DNA from: Candidatus Bipolaricaulota bacterium
GTDB taxonomy: Bacteria > Bipolaricaulota > Bipolaricaulia > UBA7950 > UBA9294
Reading direction: 5' to 3'
DNA: 5,109 nt
NCBI GenBank assembly: GCA_018399865.1
Contig: JAGYNL010000016.1
Span: 1 to 5,109 of the forward strand
The notes under the pieces are model-generated. The model was not told the origin of the DNA, ran no database searches, and worked only from the letters and a program-made list of their open reading frames with translations. Position numbers and translations under genes: made by a program. This document shows positions 1-5,109 of this stretch, in pieces (within the stretch, counting starts at the first letter, position 1; every line of letters starts with the position of its first letter).

Positions 1-561
1 AAGACAGGCAGACCCAAATGTTCTAAGCGCCCTCACATGAGGAATGAGTGCGGGAAGCTTTGACTGTGTACGCAGGGATAGCTCCCATCTCGATGAGAAA
101 CCAACCCCAATTACAGACCCCGAAAGCGAGGATTGTGAACTTACTTGTACAGGCTCACCATTCAAAGCTGCCCCCCTTCCCGTAATCACAGTAAATAACT
201 CCTCTCGAACCGGATCGTAAGTACAGCCTATCTTGCTTTCGCCCTCATGCATAAGGGCAAGAGACACAGAGAAGTGGGGAATATTGCGAAGAAAATTATT
301 CGTGCCATCAAGCGGATCGATAACCCAAGTGTAAGCCGATTCTCCGTTGATCCTGGTTCCCTCCTCCGATAGAATACCGTGGTCGGGAAAGACGTCCTGG
401 ATTGCATCTACTAAAATCTTCTCTGAGCGACGATCAAATATAGTCACCGGGTCATATCTATGGGATTTGGTCTCTGCGTACTTCTCCGCTCCTAGGCCTT
501 TTGTGAGTGCTTTTCCAGCCCTCCTGGCAGCTTCAGCAGCAACCTCCAGGGCTTGTTGCAT
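1..561 (-). CDS. Inositol monophosphatase family protein (SuhB-like), 3' end outside window
   Basis: A Mg2+-dependent phosphatase of the inositol monophosphatase family, cytosolic; members hydrolyse inositol-1-phosphate, related sugar phosphates or 3'-phosphoadenosine phosphates. The 187 codons present give the N-terminal two thirds of a protein usually near 260-270 aa. Metal-binding motif A is ILSEEG (residues 63-68) and motif B is DPLDGTNNF (82-90), with the metal-ligand Asp82 and Asp85. The family patterns YDPVREELF (115-123), GRGAALNGEPV (128-138) and the start of the GSA motif (GSACL, at the window edge) follow. The third metal-binding Asp (WDxAAG region) lies beyond the window. The ATG at 561 gives an N-terminus matching SuhB in length and sits 1 nt after the phosphoesterase stop, so the two are probably co-transcribed. 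A TTG at 573 in the same frame has a better-placed ribosome site (581-587) and may be the true start. The family is certain; the substrate is not. Confidence 0.93.
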   Translation of the reverse strand, partial: MQQALEVAAEAARRAGKALTKGLGAEKYAETKSHRYDPVTIFDRRSEKILVDAIQDVFPDHGILSEEGTRINGESAYTWVIDPLDGTNNFLRNIPHFSVSLALMHEGESKIGCTYDPVREELFTVITGRGAALNGEPVQVSSQSSLSGSVIGVGFSSRWELSLRTQSKLPALIPHVRALRTFGSACL

Positions 562-562
562 A

Positions 563-1297
563 CTATCTGCCAATTGCCAGCCTCTCTGCTAATGAATGTG
601 GAAATCCAGCGCGGTCGATGGACCGCATTACCAGTCCTACGTCGTAGGAAACGCGCTTAAAGGTAACGCTCCCGCGGCCACGCTCTAACTCCAGCAGAGC
701 ATACGCAGCACGTGGGTCACCATCACGCGGCTGTCCCACGCTTCCCGGATTGATCATATATTTGCCGCCAGGGACTATCTTCAGCGTCCTCCGCGGATCG
801 ATTCTTCTCACCATACCAGAAAGGCTAGCATACCCACCTTGAATGTGCGAATGTCCAAATAGACCTACAGGGCGCGTCAAAAGACGGAAGTTCTCTTCGG
901 CCACATATAAGTCGTGCATGTATTCCCACAGCGGGCCTCGTAGACTACCGTGGAAGATAACAAACTCTTCCTCAGTGTGCACCTGCTCCAAACCAGTTAA
1001 AAATTCTACGTCAGCTAAGGAAAGGGTGCCTTTAGTCCAATTAGATGTAGCCAGAGCATCCGCTGTGAAAGCATCGGCAGGGAAAAGGCCAGCTACAGCT
1101 GCGTCATGGTTCCCCATCACACTCAAAATACCCATGTCTTGAATGCGCTTAATTACCTCTGTAGGCCAGGGAGCATAGTCAACCAAATCTCCACAGCAGA
1201 CTATTCTATGAAGATCAAGATTGGTCAACTCGCCCAGTACTGCCTCCAACGCTGGTAGATTAGCATGAACATCAGAGATTATTCCGATACGCGTCAT
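563..1297 (-). CDS. Calcineurin-like metallophosphoesterase (YfcE / ApaH-like family)
   Basis: A 244-aa soluble two-metal phosphoesterase. All family motifs are visible in order: SDVHANLPAL with Asp9 and His11 (metal site 1), CGDLVDYAPWP with Asp37, GNHD at 62-65, the metal-binding His116 in FHGS, GHSH at 148-151, and the C-terminal signature NPGSVGQPRDGDPRAA (183-198). That last signature is typical of the single-domain bacterial group annotated as metallophosphoesterase or ApaH/PP2A-like. There is no signal peptide or membrane segment. Members cleave phosphodiesters or phosphomonoesters, and physiological substrates are mostly unknown. The start codon overlaps the stop of the upstream FTCD_C gene in an ATGA arrangement. 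No strong ribosome site precedes it, which suggests translational coupling. The gene abuts the downstream IMPase gene, so two phosphatases are probably made from one message. Family call is firm; a specific substrate cannot be assigned. Confidence 0.93.
   Translation of the reverse strand: MTRIGIISDVHANLPALEAVLGELTNLDLHRIVCCGDLVDYAPWPTEVIKRIQDMGILSVMGNHDAAVAGLFPADAFTADALATSNWTKGTLSLADVEFLTGLEQVHTEEEFVIFHGSLRGPLWEYMHDLYVAEENFRLLTRPVGLFGHSHIQGGYASLSGMVRRIDPRRTLKIVPGGKYMINPGSVGQPRDGDPRAAYALLELERGRGSVTFKRVSYDVGLVMRSIDRAGFPHSLAERLAIGR
581..587 (-). promoter_or_regulatory. Candidate ribosome binding site for the IMPase gene, favouring a TTG start
   Basis: On the minus strand AGAGAGG lies 7 nt before an in-frame TTG (573-571), but 19 nt before the ATG at 561. 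By spacing alone the TTG is favoured, adding four residues and making the gene overlap the upstream stop codon by 11 nt. The ATG could instead be reached by translational coupling, because the upstream stop is only 1 nt away. Confidence 0.4.
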
Positions 1298-1896
1298 CCG
1301 TTGGACAAACCTACTAAAGAAGTGACAGCTTGATTCGAGAGTTCAGAAAAAGAGCTTTCGATGCTTCGCAGTTCTCTCTTCACATCATCGATTTCTGAGA
1401 CATCTTGTATGTAGGAGAGATTTGTGCGCGCATTCATCATGCTTGATTTCACGGCAGCCTGAGCAAGGTAAATGGCTGCTCCCATATTACCGATACTTTG
1501 CTTAAAACCCAGGGCTAGAAGCAAGTAGAGATGCTCAAGAAGTTCATTTCCCTTTTCTGCCACTCGTCTTGCCACCTTTGTTACCTCACGGCGGGCTGAA
1601 GCAAGCATGAGTGAGCGTCGATTGTCGGCTTGGTCAAGAGCGTACGCAACTTTCAGTTCAGATACAGCTTCCTCATCAACGTTTGCCAGATTGAGAAAAG
1701 CCTCTTGAAGCAAACCGAAGGATGTAAGAAGATCCTCCAGCTCACCACCTTGGCCCTCATCTACGATATCATGACATACCCTAAGCCCTAAAGCAGAGGC
1801 CATAGCCCCGCAGACAGCGGCAACACTCCCACCGCCCGATGTAGCCTTGGCAGAAGCTACTTCATCCAAGAAGTCCCCTATCGAACGAGTCCGCAT
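1294..1896 (-). CDS. FTCD_C-family protein, divergent methenyltetrahydrofolate cyclohydrolase / formiminotransferase-cyclodeaminase-like
   Basis: A 200-aa, mostly helical protein of the formiminotransferase-cyclodeaminase C-terminal family. Stand-alone members of this size include clostridial FchA, which interconverts methenyl- and formyl-tetrahydrofolate, and cyclodeaminases that release ammonia from formimino-tetrahydrofolate. Visible family marks are the N-terminal FLDEVAS, the glycine loop SGGGSVAAVCGA (20-31), DEEAVSELKVAY (74-85), the helix around EVTKVARRVAEKGN (104-117), and MGAAIYLAQAA (138-148) followed by NARTNLSYIQD (155-165). Departures from the usual pattern: TSGGG where PGGG is common, Asn137 where an Asp (SDxG) is usual, and no obvious LT-GK segment after the glycine loop. 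Enzyme activity is therefore uncertain. ATG 1896 is chosen because GGGTGATC (1900-1907) pairs with the 16S rRNA end at proper spacing; an upstream GTG at 1905 has no such site. It is the first gene after the acpP terminator and overlaps the phosphoesterase start by 4 nt. Confidence 0.8.
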   Translation of the reverse strand: MRTRSIGDFLDEVASAKATSGGGSVAAVCGAMASALGLRVCHDIVDEGQGGELEDLLTSFGLLQEAFLNLANVDEEAVSELKVAYALDQADNRRSLMLASARREVTKVARRVAEKGNELLEHLYLLLALGFKQSIGNMGAAIYLAQAAVKSSMMNARTNLSYIQDVSEIDDVKRELRSIESSFSELSNQAVTSLVGLSNG

Positions 1897-1899
1897 TTT

Positions 1900-1907
1900 G
1901 ATCACCC
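1900..1907 (-). promoter_or_regulatory. Ribosome binding site deciding the FTCD_C gene start
   Basis: GGGTGATC on the minus strand matches the 3' part of the extended Shine-Dalgarno consensus (AGGAGGTGATC). Although only 3 nt separate it from ATG 1896, the register puts the anti-Shine-Dalgarno core about 8 nt from that ATG. The site covers the alternative GTG at 1905, which argues against GTG initiation. Confidence 0.55.
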
Positions 1908-1942
1908 GGTTTTACTGTATCAGGAAGATGGTTCACGAGCCA

Positions 1943-1964
1943 ACTAGTACACAACATTCCTAGT
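1943..1964 (-). repeat. Short ACTAG / CTAGT repeat upstream of the FTCD_C gene
   Basis: The minus strand carries ACTAG (1964-1960) and CTAGT (1947-1943) separated by 12 nt, an interrupted inverted repeat. The same bases also read as a direct repeat TACTAG with a 16-nt period. It lies just downstream of the candidate -10 element and before the second cluster, so it could be an operator. Both arms are short and the match could be chance. Confidence 0.25.
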
Positions 1965-1995
1965 ATATTATGCGTAAAGGTGAGATTTCCATGAA
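1962..1995 (-). promoter_or_regulatory. Weak candidate promoter for the FTCD_C/phosphoesterase/IMPase cluster
   Basis: Between the acpP terminator and the next gene the minus strand has an AT-rich block containing CATAAT (1972-1967) running into TATACT (1967-1962). TTCATG (1995-1990) sits 17 nt before CATAAT but matches the -35 consensus at only three positions. A promoter is expected here because of the upstream terminator, but the exact elements are uncertain. Confidence 0.3.
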
Positions 1996-1996
1996 C

Positions 1997-2034
1997 GAAA
2001 AAAGAAAGAGGGACAAACAAGCCTCGTTGTCCCT
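1997..2034 (-). terminator. Rho-independent terminator of the plsX-fabH-fabD-fabG-acpP operon
   Basis: Reading the minus strand, a perfect 8-bp stem (AGGGACAA, 2034-2027, pairing with TTGTCCCT, 2016-2009) encloses a 10-nt loop. It is followed at once by a T-rich tract (CTTTCTTTTTT, 2008-1998). It begins 14 nt after the acpP stop codon, where an operon terminator is expected. Nothing suggests a role for the opposite strand, which lacks a T-tract on its downstream side. Confidence 0.9.
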
Positions 2035-2048
2035 ACCACAAGTGATGC

Positions 2049-2297
2049 TTACTCCTTCTTATCCTCCATGATCTTCGCCATATAAGCAATCGCCTCACCA
2101 ACAGTGGCAATGTTCTCAGCGTCCTCATCCGAAATTTCCACGCCAAACTCATCCTCAAACTCCATGATCAGTTCCACTGTATCCAGAGAATCAGCCCCCA
2201 AATCCTCGACGAAGGATGCTTCGTCGGTCACCTCTTCTGGGTCAACCATCAGCTGATCAGCGATAATCGCCCGTACTTTGCTTGCTATGTCGTCCAT
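2049..2297 (-). CDS. acpP: Acyl carrier protein
   Basis: An 82-aa acidic four-helix carrier that tethers growing acyl chains on a 4'-phosphopantetheine arm and shuttles them between the soluble type II fatty-acid synthase enzymes. The prosthetic-group attachment site is Ser37 in [10 protein letters not shown] (34-43). The preceding ASFVEDL and following [14 protein letters not shown] are nearly canonical. Length and Ser position match E. coli AcpP counted with its Met. ATG 2297 is chosen because a full AAGGAGGT lies 9 nt upstream; a longer frame would have to start at a TTG (2306) abutting that site. It is the last gene of the fatty-acid cluster, 32 nt after fabG, and is followed directly by an intrinsic terminator. 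Its own strong ribosome site fits the high AcpP level cells need. Assignment is secure. Confidence 0.98.
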   Translation of the reverse strand: MDDIASKVRAIIADQLMVDPEEVTDEASFVEDLGADSLDTVELIMEFEDEFGVEISDEDAENIATVGEAIAYMAKIMEDKKE

Positions 2298-2306
2298 ACT
2301 ATGCAA

Positions 2307-2314
2307 ACCTCCTT
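2307..2314 (-). promoter_or_regulatory. Strong Shine-Dalgarno of acpP
   Basis: AAGGAGGT on the minus strand, a full consensus match, ends 9 nt before ATG 2297. It rules out the in-frame TTG at 2306, which directly abuts the motif. It is the strongest ribosome site seen in the window. Confidence 0.85.
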
Positions 2315-2329
2315 CTATTCTTTACTAGA

Positions 2330-3061
2330 TTAGGGAAAAAGCCCCCCGTTTACCCCAACAACTTGCCCAGTTATATATGAAGCATCGGAAGAAAGCAAGA
2401 ATGCAACAACATGTGCAACTTCACTGGGTGAACCCTGCCGCTGCAGTGGTATACGTGATAGATACTCTTGGCGAACGCTGTCACTCAGGCTTTCCGTCAT
2501 CTCTGTTTTGATAAAACCTGGAGACACTACGTTTACCCTGATTCCGCGTGATCCCACTTCCTTGGCCACACTACGCGATAGCCCGATCAGCCCAGCCTTG
2601 CTCGCCGCGTAGTTAGCCTGACCAATGTTTCCAGTTTCACCGACCACTGACCCTATACTAACAATTGAGCCGCTTCTTGTGCTTAACATATGCCTGATGC
2701 ATGCGCGCATACAATTGAACGCCCCTTTAAGATTGACCCCTAGAACGTCATCCCAGCTATCCTCACCCATGCGCATTATCAGCTGATCGCGAGCTACCCC
2801 TGCATTGTTTACCAGAAAGTCAATGCGACCATATTGCCCGCGTACTGCCTCTGCAGCTTCCTTAACCTGCCCCCAGTCAGAGACATCAACCTGGTAGAAA
2901 CGGCAGTGCTCAGTCTTGCCAGACAGCGTCCTTTTCTGGGGAGGATTGCGAGCAAAAACACCCACCGAACACCCCTCTTGATTCAAGAGCTCAACAATGG
3001 CTTTGCCAATTCCGCGTGTTCCGCCGGTCACAATTGCCACGTGGTTGTCAAAGCGCCCCAT
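2330..3061 (-). CDS. fabG: 3-oxoacyl-[acyl-carrier-protein] reductase
   Basis: A 243-aa short-chain dehydrogenase/reductase that reduces beta-ketoacyl-ACP to beta-hydroxyacyl-ACP with NADPH, the first reduction in each elongation round; FabG enzymes are usually cytosolic tetramers. The Rossmann nucleotide-binding motif is TGGTRGIG (12-19) and NNAGVARD is at 85-92. The catalytic tetrad Asn110, Ser138, Tyr151 and Lys155 falls at exactly the E. coli FabG positions. Arg129 and Arg172, which correspond to the E. coli ACP-docking arginines, are also present. The C-terminus has the usual ITGQVVGVNGG. The start at ATG 3061 follows GAGGAGG by 6 nt; a longer frame would begin at a TTG inside that ribosome site. 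The first 14 nt overlap the end of fabD in another frame. Position between fabD and acpP supports FabG over a generic dehydrogenase. Confidence 0.97.
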   Translation of the reverse strand: MGRFDNHVAIVTGGTRGIGKAIVELLNQEGCSVGVFARNPPQKRTLSGKTEHCRFYQVDVSDWGQVKEAAEAVRGQYGRIDFLVNNAGVARDQLIMRMGEDSWDDVLGVNLKGAFNCMRACIRHMLSTRSGSIVSIGSVVGETGNIGQANYAASKAGLIGLSRSVAKEVGSRGIRVNVVSPGFIKTEMTESLSDSVRQEYLSRIPLQRQGSPSEVAHVVAFLLSSDASYITGQVVGVNGGLFP

Positions 3062-3938
3062 ACATTGCCTCCTCAAAGGTTACAAATTCTATCTTATCTG
3101 TAATTCGCCGCCCGAGGTTAGTCAATACCTGACCCGGCCCCACCTCAATCGCCATATCTATCCCCACACCTACGAGAGATTTCACCGTGTCAACCCACTG
3201 TACACATGCAGTGGTCTGTGTCAAGAGTAAGGCCTTAATGGAAGAGGGATCATTCTCCCTCTTACCGCTAACGCTCGAAACAAAAGTCGTTTTAGGAGGA
3301 TAGAACTGCAAAGATTCGATAATACGAGATAGATCATTCTGGGCAGAGGAAAGAAGCTTAGAGTGAAAAGGGCCAGATACGTCCAGCCTAATTGACCGTC
3401 CTCCCAGAGCCTCACATCTCGCCATCACGCGTTCTAGAGATCCTTGTGGCCCTGAGACTACAATCTGCGTAGGCGCATTAATGTTCGCCACAGTCACACC
3501 GCCACCAACGCTTTCACAGACTTCCTCAACTTCCTTAAAAGGTAACTTCAGAATTGCTGACATCCCTCCACCAGTTGCTTGCCCCATTAACCGCCCACGT
3601 GACACCACAACATGAAATACTTCATCTACTTTTAGTACTTCAGCCGAAACAAGAGCCGCGTACTCACCCAAACTATGCCCGGCCACAGCACAGGGTACTA
3701 ACCCGCACCTACGCAAACTCTCGTCTTTACTAATACTATCAATAAAGATGGCCGGCTGAGCGTAACGGGTCTGCGCCAAATATTGCCTTTCCTCGCCCTG
3801 TAACCAGTCTCCTAAGGCTACACCAGCTCTGGTTGCAAGCTTAAGTAGCGCCCTACTGACGTGGTTATCCGGGGGCAAATCCTTCGGCAAGACACCTTGT
3901 CCAGGAAAGAGGAAGGCCAGCTTACGAGTCATTGTCAC
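3048..3938 (-). CDS. fabD: Malonyl-CoA:ACP transacylase
   Basis: A 296-aa cytosolic acyltransferase that moves malonate from CoA to AcpP, supplying the extender unit. The nucleophile Ser89 lies in GHSLGEYAAL (87-96), Arg114 binds the malonate carboxylate (SRGRLM), and His192 lies in VSGPFHS. Gln247 in VQW corresponds to E. coli Gln250. The C-terminal IEVGPGQVL is intact. NINAPTQIVVSG (152-163) is the usual family block. The N-terminal oxyanion loop reads FPGQGVLP rather than FPGQGSQ, and the segment up to Ser89 is about six residues shorter than in E. coli; total length is slightly below the usual 305-315. The GTG start at 3938 overlaps the fabH stop by 4 nt (GTGA). An ATG two codons later (3932) is an equally possible start, and neither has a clear ribosome site, so coupling to fabH is likely. 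The 3' end overlaps fabG by 14 nt. Confidence 0.96.
   Translation of the reverse strand: MTMTRKLAFLFPGQGVLPKDLPPDNHVSRALLKLATRAGVALGDWLQGEERQYLAQTRYAQPAIFIDSISKDESLRRCGLVPCAVAGHSLGEYAALVSAEVLKVDEVFHVVVSRGRLMGQATGGGMSAILKLPFKEVEEVCESVGGGVTVANINAPTQIVVSGPQGSLERVMARCEALGGRSIRLDVSGPFHSKLLSSAQNDLSRIIESLQFYPPKTTFVSSVSGKRENDPSSIKALLLTQTTACVQWVDTVKSLVGVGIDMAIEVGPGQVLTNLGRRITDKIEFVTFEEAMYGAL
3068..3074 (-). promoter_or_regulatory. Shine-Dalgarno of fabG, located inside the fabD coding end
   Basis: GAGGAGG on the minus strand lies 6 nt before ATG 3061 and inside the last codons of fabD. It fixes the fabG start and excludes the in-frame TTG at 3076. Ribosomes finishing fabD would pass over this site, consistent with coupled translation. 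Confidence 0.8.
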
Positions 3939-4912
3939 ATGCGAGCTACAACTGCCCCATAGGTCACTCCCGCGCCGAAGGCGGTCATAACAACAACGTC
4001 TCCACTCTTGATCGTCATGTCCTTGCGAGCTTCGTCAAGAGCTATGGGAATTGACGCTGTAGAGGTGTTAGCTACGCGATCGAGGTTGGTCAGTATCTTA
4101 TCCTTGCTGACCGCTAGGTGTATACCCAAAGAGTCGATAATCCTAATGTTGGCCTGGTGAGGGATGATCCAGGTGACATCATCCAGCTTCAATGACGCAG
4201 AAGAAAGGGCCCGTCTGGTTGCTGTCTCCATCATCGTCACAGCACTTCGATAGACGCCCCCTCCTTCCATCTTCAGGAAATGACCTTTGTTCTTTACTGT
4301 GTCTGTACTTGCCGGATCCTTAGTTCCGCCCGCAGGCATATGAAGAAATAGAGACTTGTCATTGTCGCCGTAGATGGCGCTTCCCAGGATGCCCTCATCG
4401 CTTCTGCCTGCTTCAAGTACAACTGCGCCTGCGCCATCACCGAATAGCACACATGTCTTACGATCACTCCAGTCAGTCACACGTGATAGTGCCTCGCTGC
4501 CCACAAGGAGTATGCGTCGATAGATCCCAGCGCGGATCAACCCATCAGCCACTACCAGGCCGTAAACGAAGCCAGAGCAGCCTGCTTTCAAGTCAAAGAA
4601 CGGCGTCTGATCCATTCCCAACCCGTAGGCTATAAATGGGGATGATCCGGGACAGATCATGTCTGGAAAGTTTGTGGCAACAATCAGCAAATCAATATCC
4701 TGTGGAGCTATCTGTGCATCCTCGCAGGCCTTCTTGCCGGCAATAATACCCATCCTTGCGGGATCATCGTCCGCCTCCAGCAGATATCGTGTGCTAATAC
4801 CGGTGCGTCGGACAATCCAGTCATTTGACGTATCCACTATTCTCTCTAGATCATCATTGGTGACACATTTTTCCGGAAGATACTTCCCACTTCCAATGAT
4901 CTTAGCCCCCAT
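3935..4912 (-). CDS. fabH: 3-oxoacyl-[acyl-carrier-protein] synthase III
   Basis: A 325-aa ketoacyl-ACP synthase III with the two-lobed thiolase fold, which condenses an acyl-CoA primer with malonyl-ACP to start fatty-acid synthesis and so influences straight versus branched chain type. The catalytic triad is Cys112 (KAGCSG), His252 (PHQAN) and Asn282 (NTSTASIP). DWIVRRTGIS (31-40) carries the CoA-binding Trp and Arg, and FGDGAGA (157-163) and FGAGVTYGA close to the C-terminus are the glycine-rich family loops. Small departures from common sequences are KMEGGGVYR in place of the usual KMxGREVF, and TYGA for the usual TWGA; neither touches the triad. Primer preference cannot be read off. ATG 4912 follows GGTGGAG (4924-4918) by 5 nt. 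The first 11 nt overlap the end of plsX and the stop overlaps the fabD start. Confidence 0.97.
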   Translation of the reverse strand: MGAKIIGSGKYLPEKCVTNDDLERIVDTSNDWIVRRTGISTRYLLEADDDPARMGIIAGKKACEDAQIAPQDIDLLIVATNFPDMICPGSSPFIAYGLGMDQTPFFDLKAGCSGFVYGLVVADGLIRAGIYRRILLVGSEALSRVTDWSDRKTCVLFGDGAGAVVLEAGRSDEGILGSAIYGDNDKSLFLHMPAGGTKDPASTDTVKNKGHFLKMEGGGVYRSAVTMMETATRRALSSASLKLDDVTWIIPHQANIRIIDSLGIHLAVSKDKILTNLDRVANTSTASIPIALDEARKDMTIKSGDVVVMTAFGAGVTYGAVVARM

Positions 4913-5109
4913 GCTTGCTCCACCCTGAAATACCCTTGGCTATTGTCTTGTTCAAGTCGACCTTTACTGCACGACAGGCCACATCGATTGCTGATTCAAT
5001 GGCTAGAGCATCCGATCGTCCGTGAGCAATGACAACAGCTCCGTTTACACCAAGTAACGATGCACCGCCAAACTGGTTGTAGTCAAGCTTTTTGCTAAGA
5101 TAAGAAAAC
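4902..5109 (-). CDS. plsX: Phosphate acyltransferase PlsX, C-terminal end only
   Basis: The last 68 codons of PlsX, which converts acyl-ACP and phosphate to acyl-phosphate, the acyl donor for PlsY in phospholipid synthesis; PlsX is a soluble enzyme working at the membrane surface. The fragment shows the diagnostic block LDYNQFGGASLLGVNG followed by VVIAHGRSDALAIESAI, then a helical tail ending in WSKHGG. The TAA stop (4904-4902) lies inside fabH in another frame, giving an 11-nt overlap; the fabH ribosome site is within plsX. The start and most of the protein (full length is usually about 330 aa) lie beyond the right edge. The call rests on the C-terminal motif plus the conserved order plsX-fabH-fabD-fabG-acpP. 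Confidence 0.93.
   Translation of the reverse strand, partial: FSYLSKKLDYNQFGGASLLGVNGAVVIAHGRSDALAIESAIDVACRAVKVDLNKTIAKGISGWSKHGG

Noticed and set aside
347..592. Plus-strand open frame of 81 codons
   Set aside because: It lies antisense to the inositol monophosphatase coding region, has no recognisable domain, and is explained as a shadow of that gene.
843..1142. Plus-strand open frame of 99 codons
   Set aside because: It is fully antisense to the metallophosphoesterase, whose motifs are all intact in the opposite frame; no domain or ribosome site supports it.
1912..1943. Alternative promoter with TTGGCT and an extended -10-like TGATACAGT closer to the FTCD_C gene
   Set aside because: The -10 match is four of six, the spacer is 18 nt, and transcription would start only about ten bases before the ATG, leaving little room for the ribosome site. 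It is weaker than the already doubtful upstream candidate.
2298..2329. Separate promoter for acpP in the fabG-acpP gap
   Set aside because: The 32-nt gap is mostly ribosome binding site and shows no paired -10/-35 elements; an element inside fabG cannot be excluded but none stood out.
2834..3230. Two overlapping plus-strand open frames across the fabG/fabD junction
   Set aside because: Both are antisense to well-supported fabG and fabD sequence and show no protein family features.
3221..3415. Minus-strand open frame of 64 codons with hydrophobic stretches
   Set aside because: It lies wholly inside fabD in another frame. The hydrophobic look comes from frame-shifted reading of fabD codons.
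4453..4928. Plus-strand open frames opposite fabH
   Set aside because: They are antisense to fabH, which has its complete catalytic triad; no independent evidence of coding.

Overview
The window reads entirely from the minus strand and looks like ordinary chromosomal core metabolism in a bacterium of roughly balanced base composition. It holds two gene clusters separated by one intergenic region of about 150 bases. The right-hand cluster (5109 down to 2049) is the conserved fatty-acid synthesis order plsX-fabH-fabD-fabG-acpP. The left-hand cluster (1896 down to 1) is an FTCD_C-type (cyclodeaminase-like) protein, a calcineurin-type metallophosphoesterase, and an inositol monophosphatase that runs off the window. 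I see no mobile element, phage gene, CRISPR array or RNA gene. The gene order, several good Shine-Dalgarno sites and occasional GTG starts fit Firmicutes and a number of related or poorly cultured anaerobic phyla. The sequence alone does not allow a firm taxonomic call.

Fatty-acid cluster: PlsX feeds acyl-phosphate into phospholipid synthesis. FabD loads malonate onto acyl carrier protein (AcpP), FabH primes the first condensation, and FabG does the first reduction of each cycle. The genes are tightly packed: plsX/fabH overlap by 11 nt, fabH/fabD by 4 nt and fabD/fabG by 14 nt, which suggests translational coupling. Only acpP has its own 32-nt leader, with a full-strength Shine-Dalgarno, as expected for the most abundant product. 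A clear intrinsic terminator (hairpin 2009-2034 followed by a U-tract) lies directly after acpP. The fabF that often follows acpP is therefore not here.

Second cluster: after the terminator, a short region (about 1897-1996) holds a weak candidate promoter and an ACTAG/CTAGT repeat. It is followed by the FTCD_C gene, the phosphoesterase (ATGA overlap) and the inositol monophosphatase (1-nt gap, or an 11-nt overlap if a TTG start is used). The tight spacing implies one transcript. What the three proteins do together cannot be read from the sequence.

No new biological system is evident. The points most worth a second look are the divergent active-site region of the FTCD_C protein, the altered N-terminal GQG loop of FabD, and the three-gene FTCD_C/phosphoesterase/IMPase cluster. 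Several start codons were reassigned from Shine-Dalgarno position: acpP at 2297, fabG at 3061 and the FTCD_C gene at 1896.
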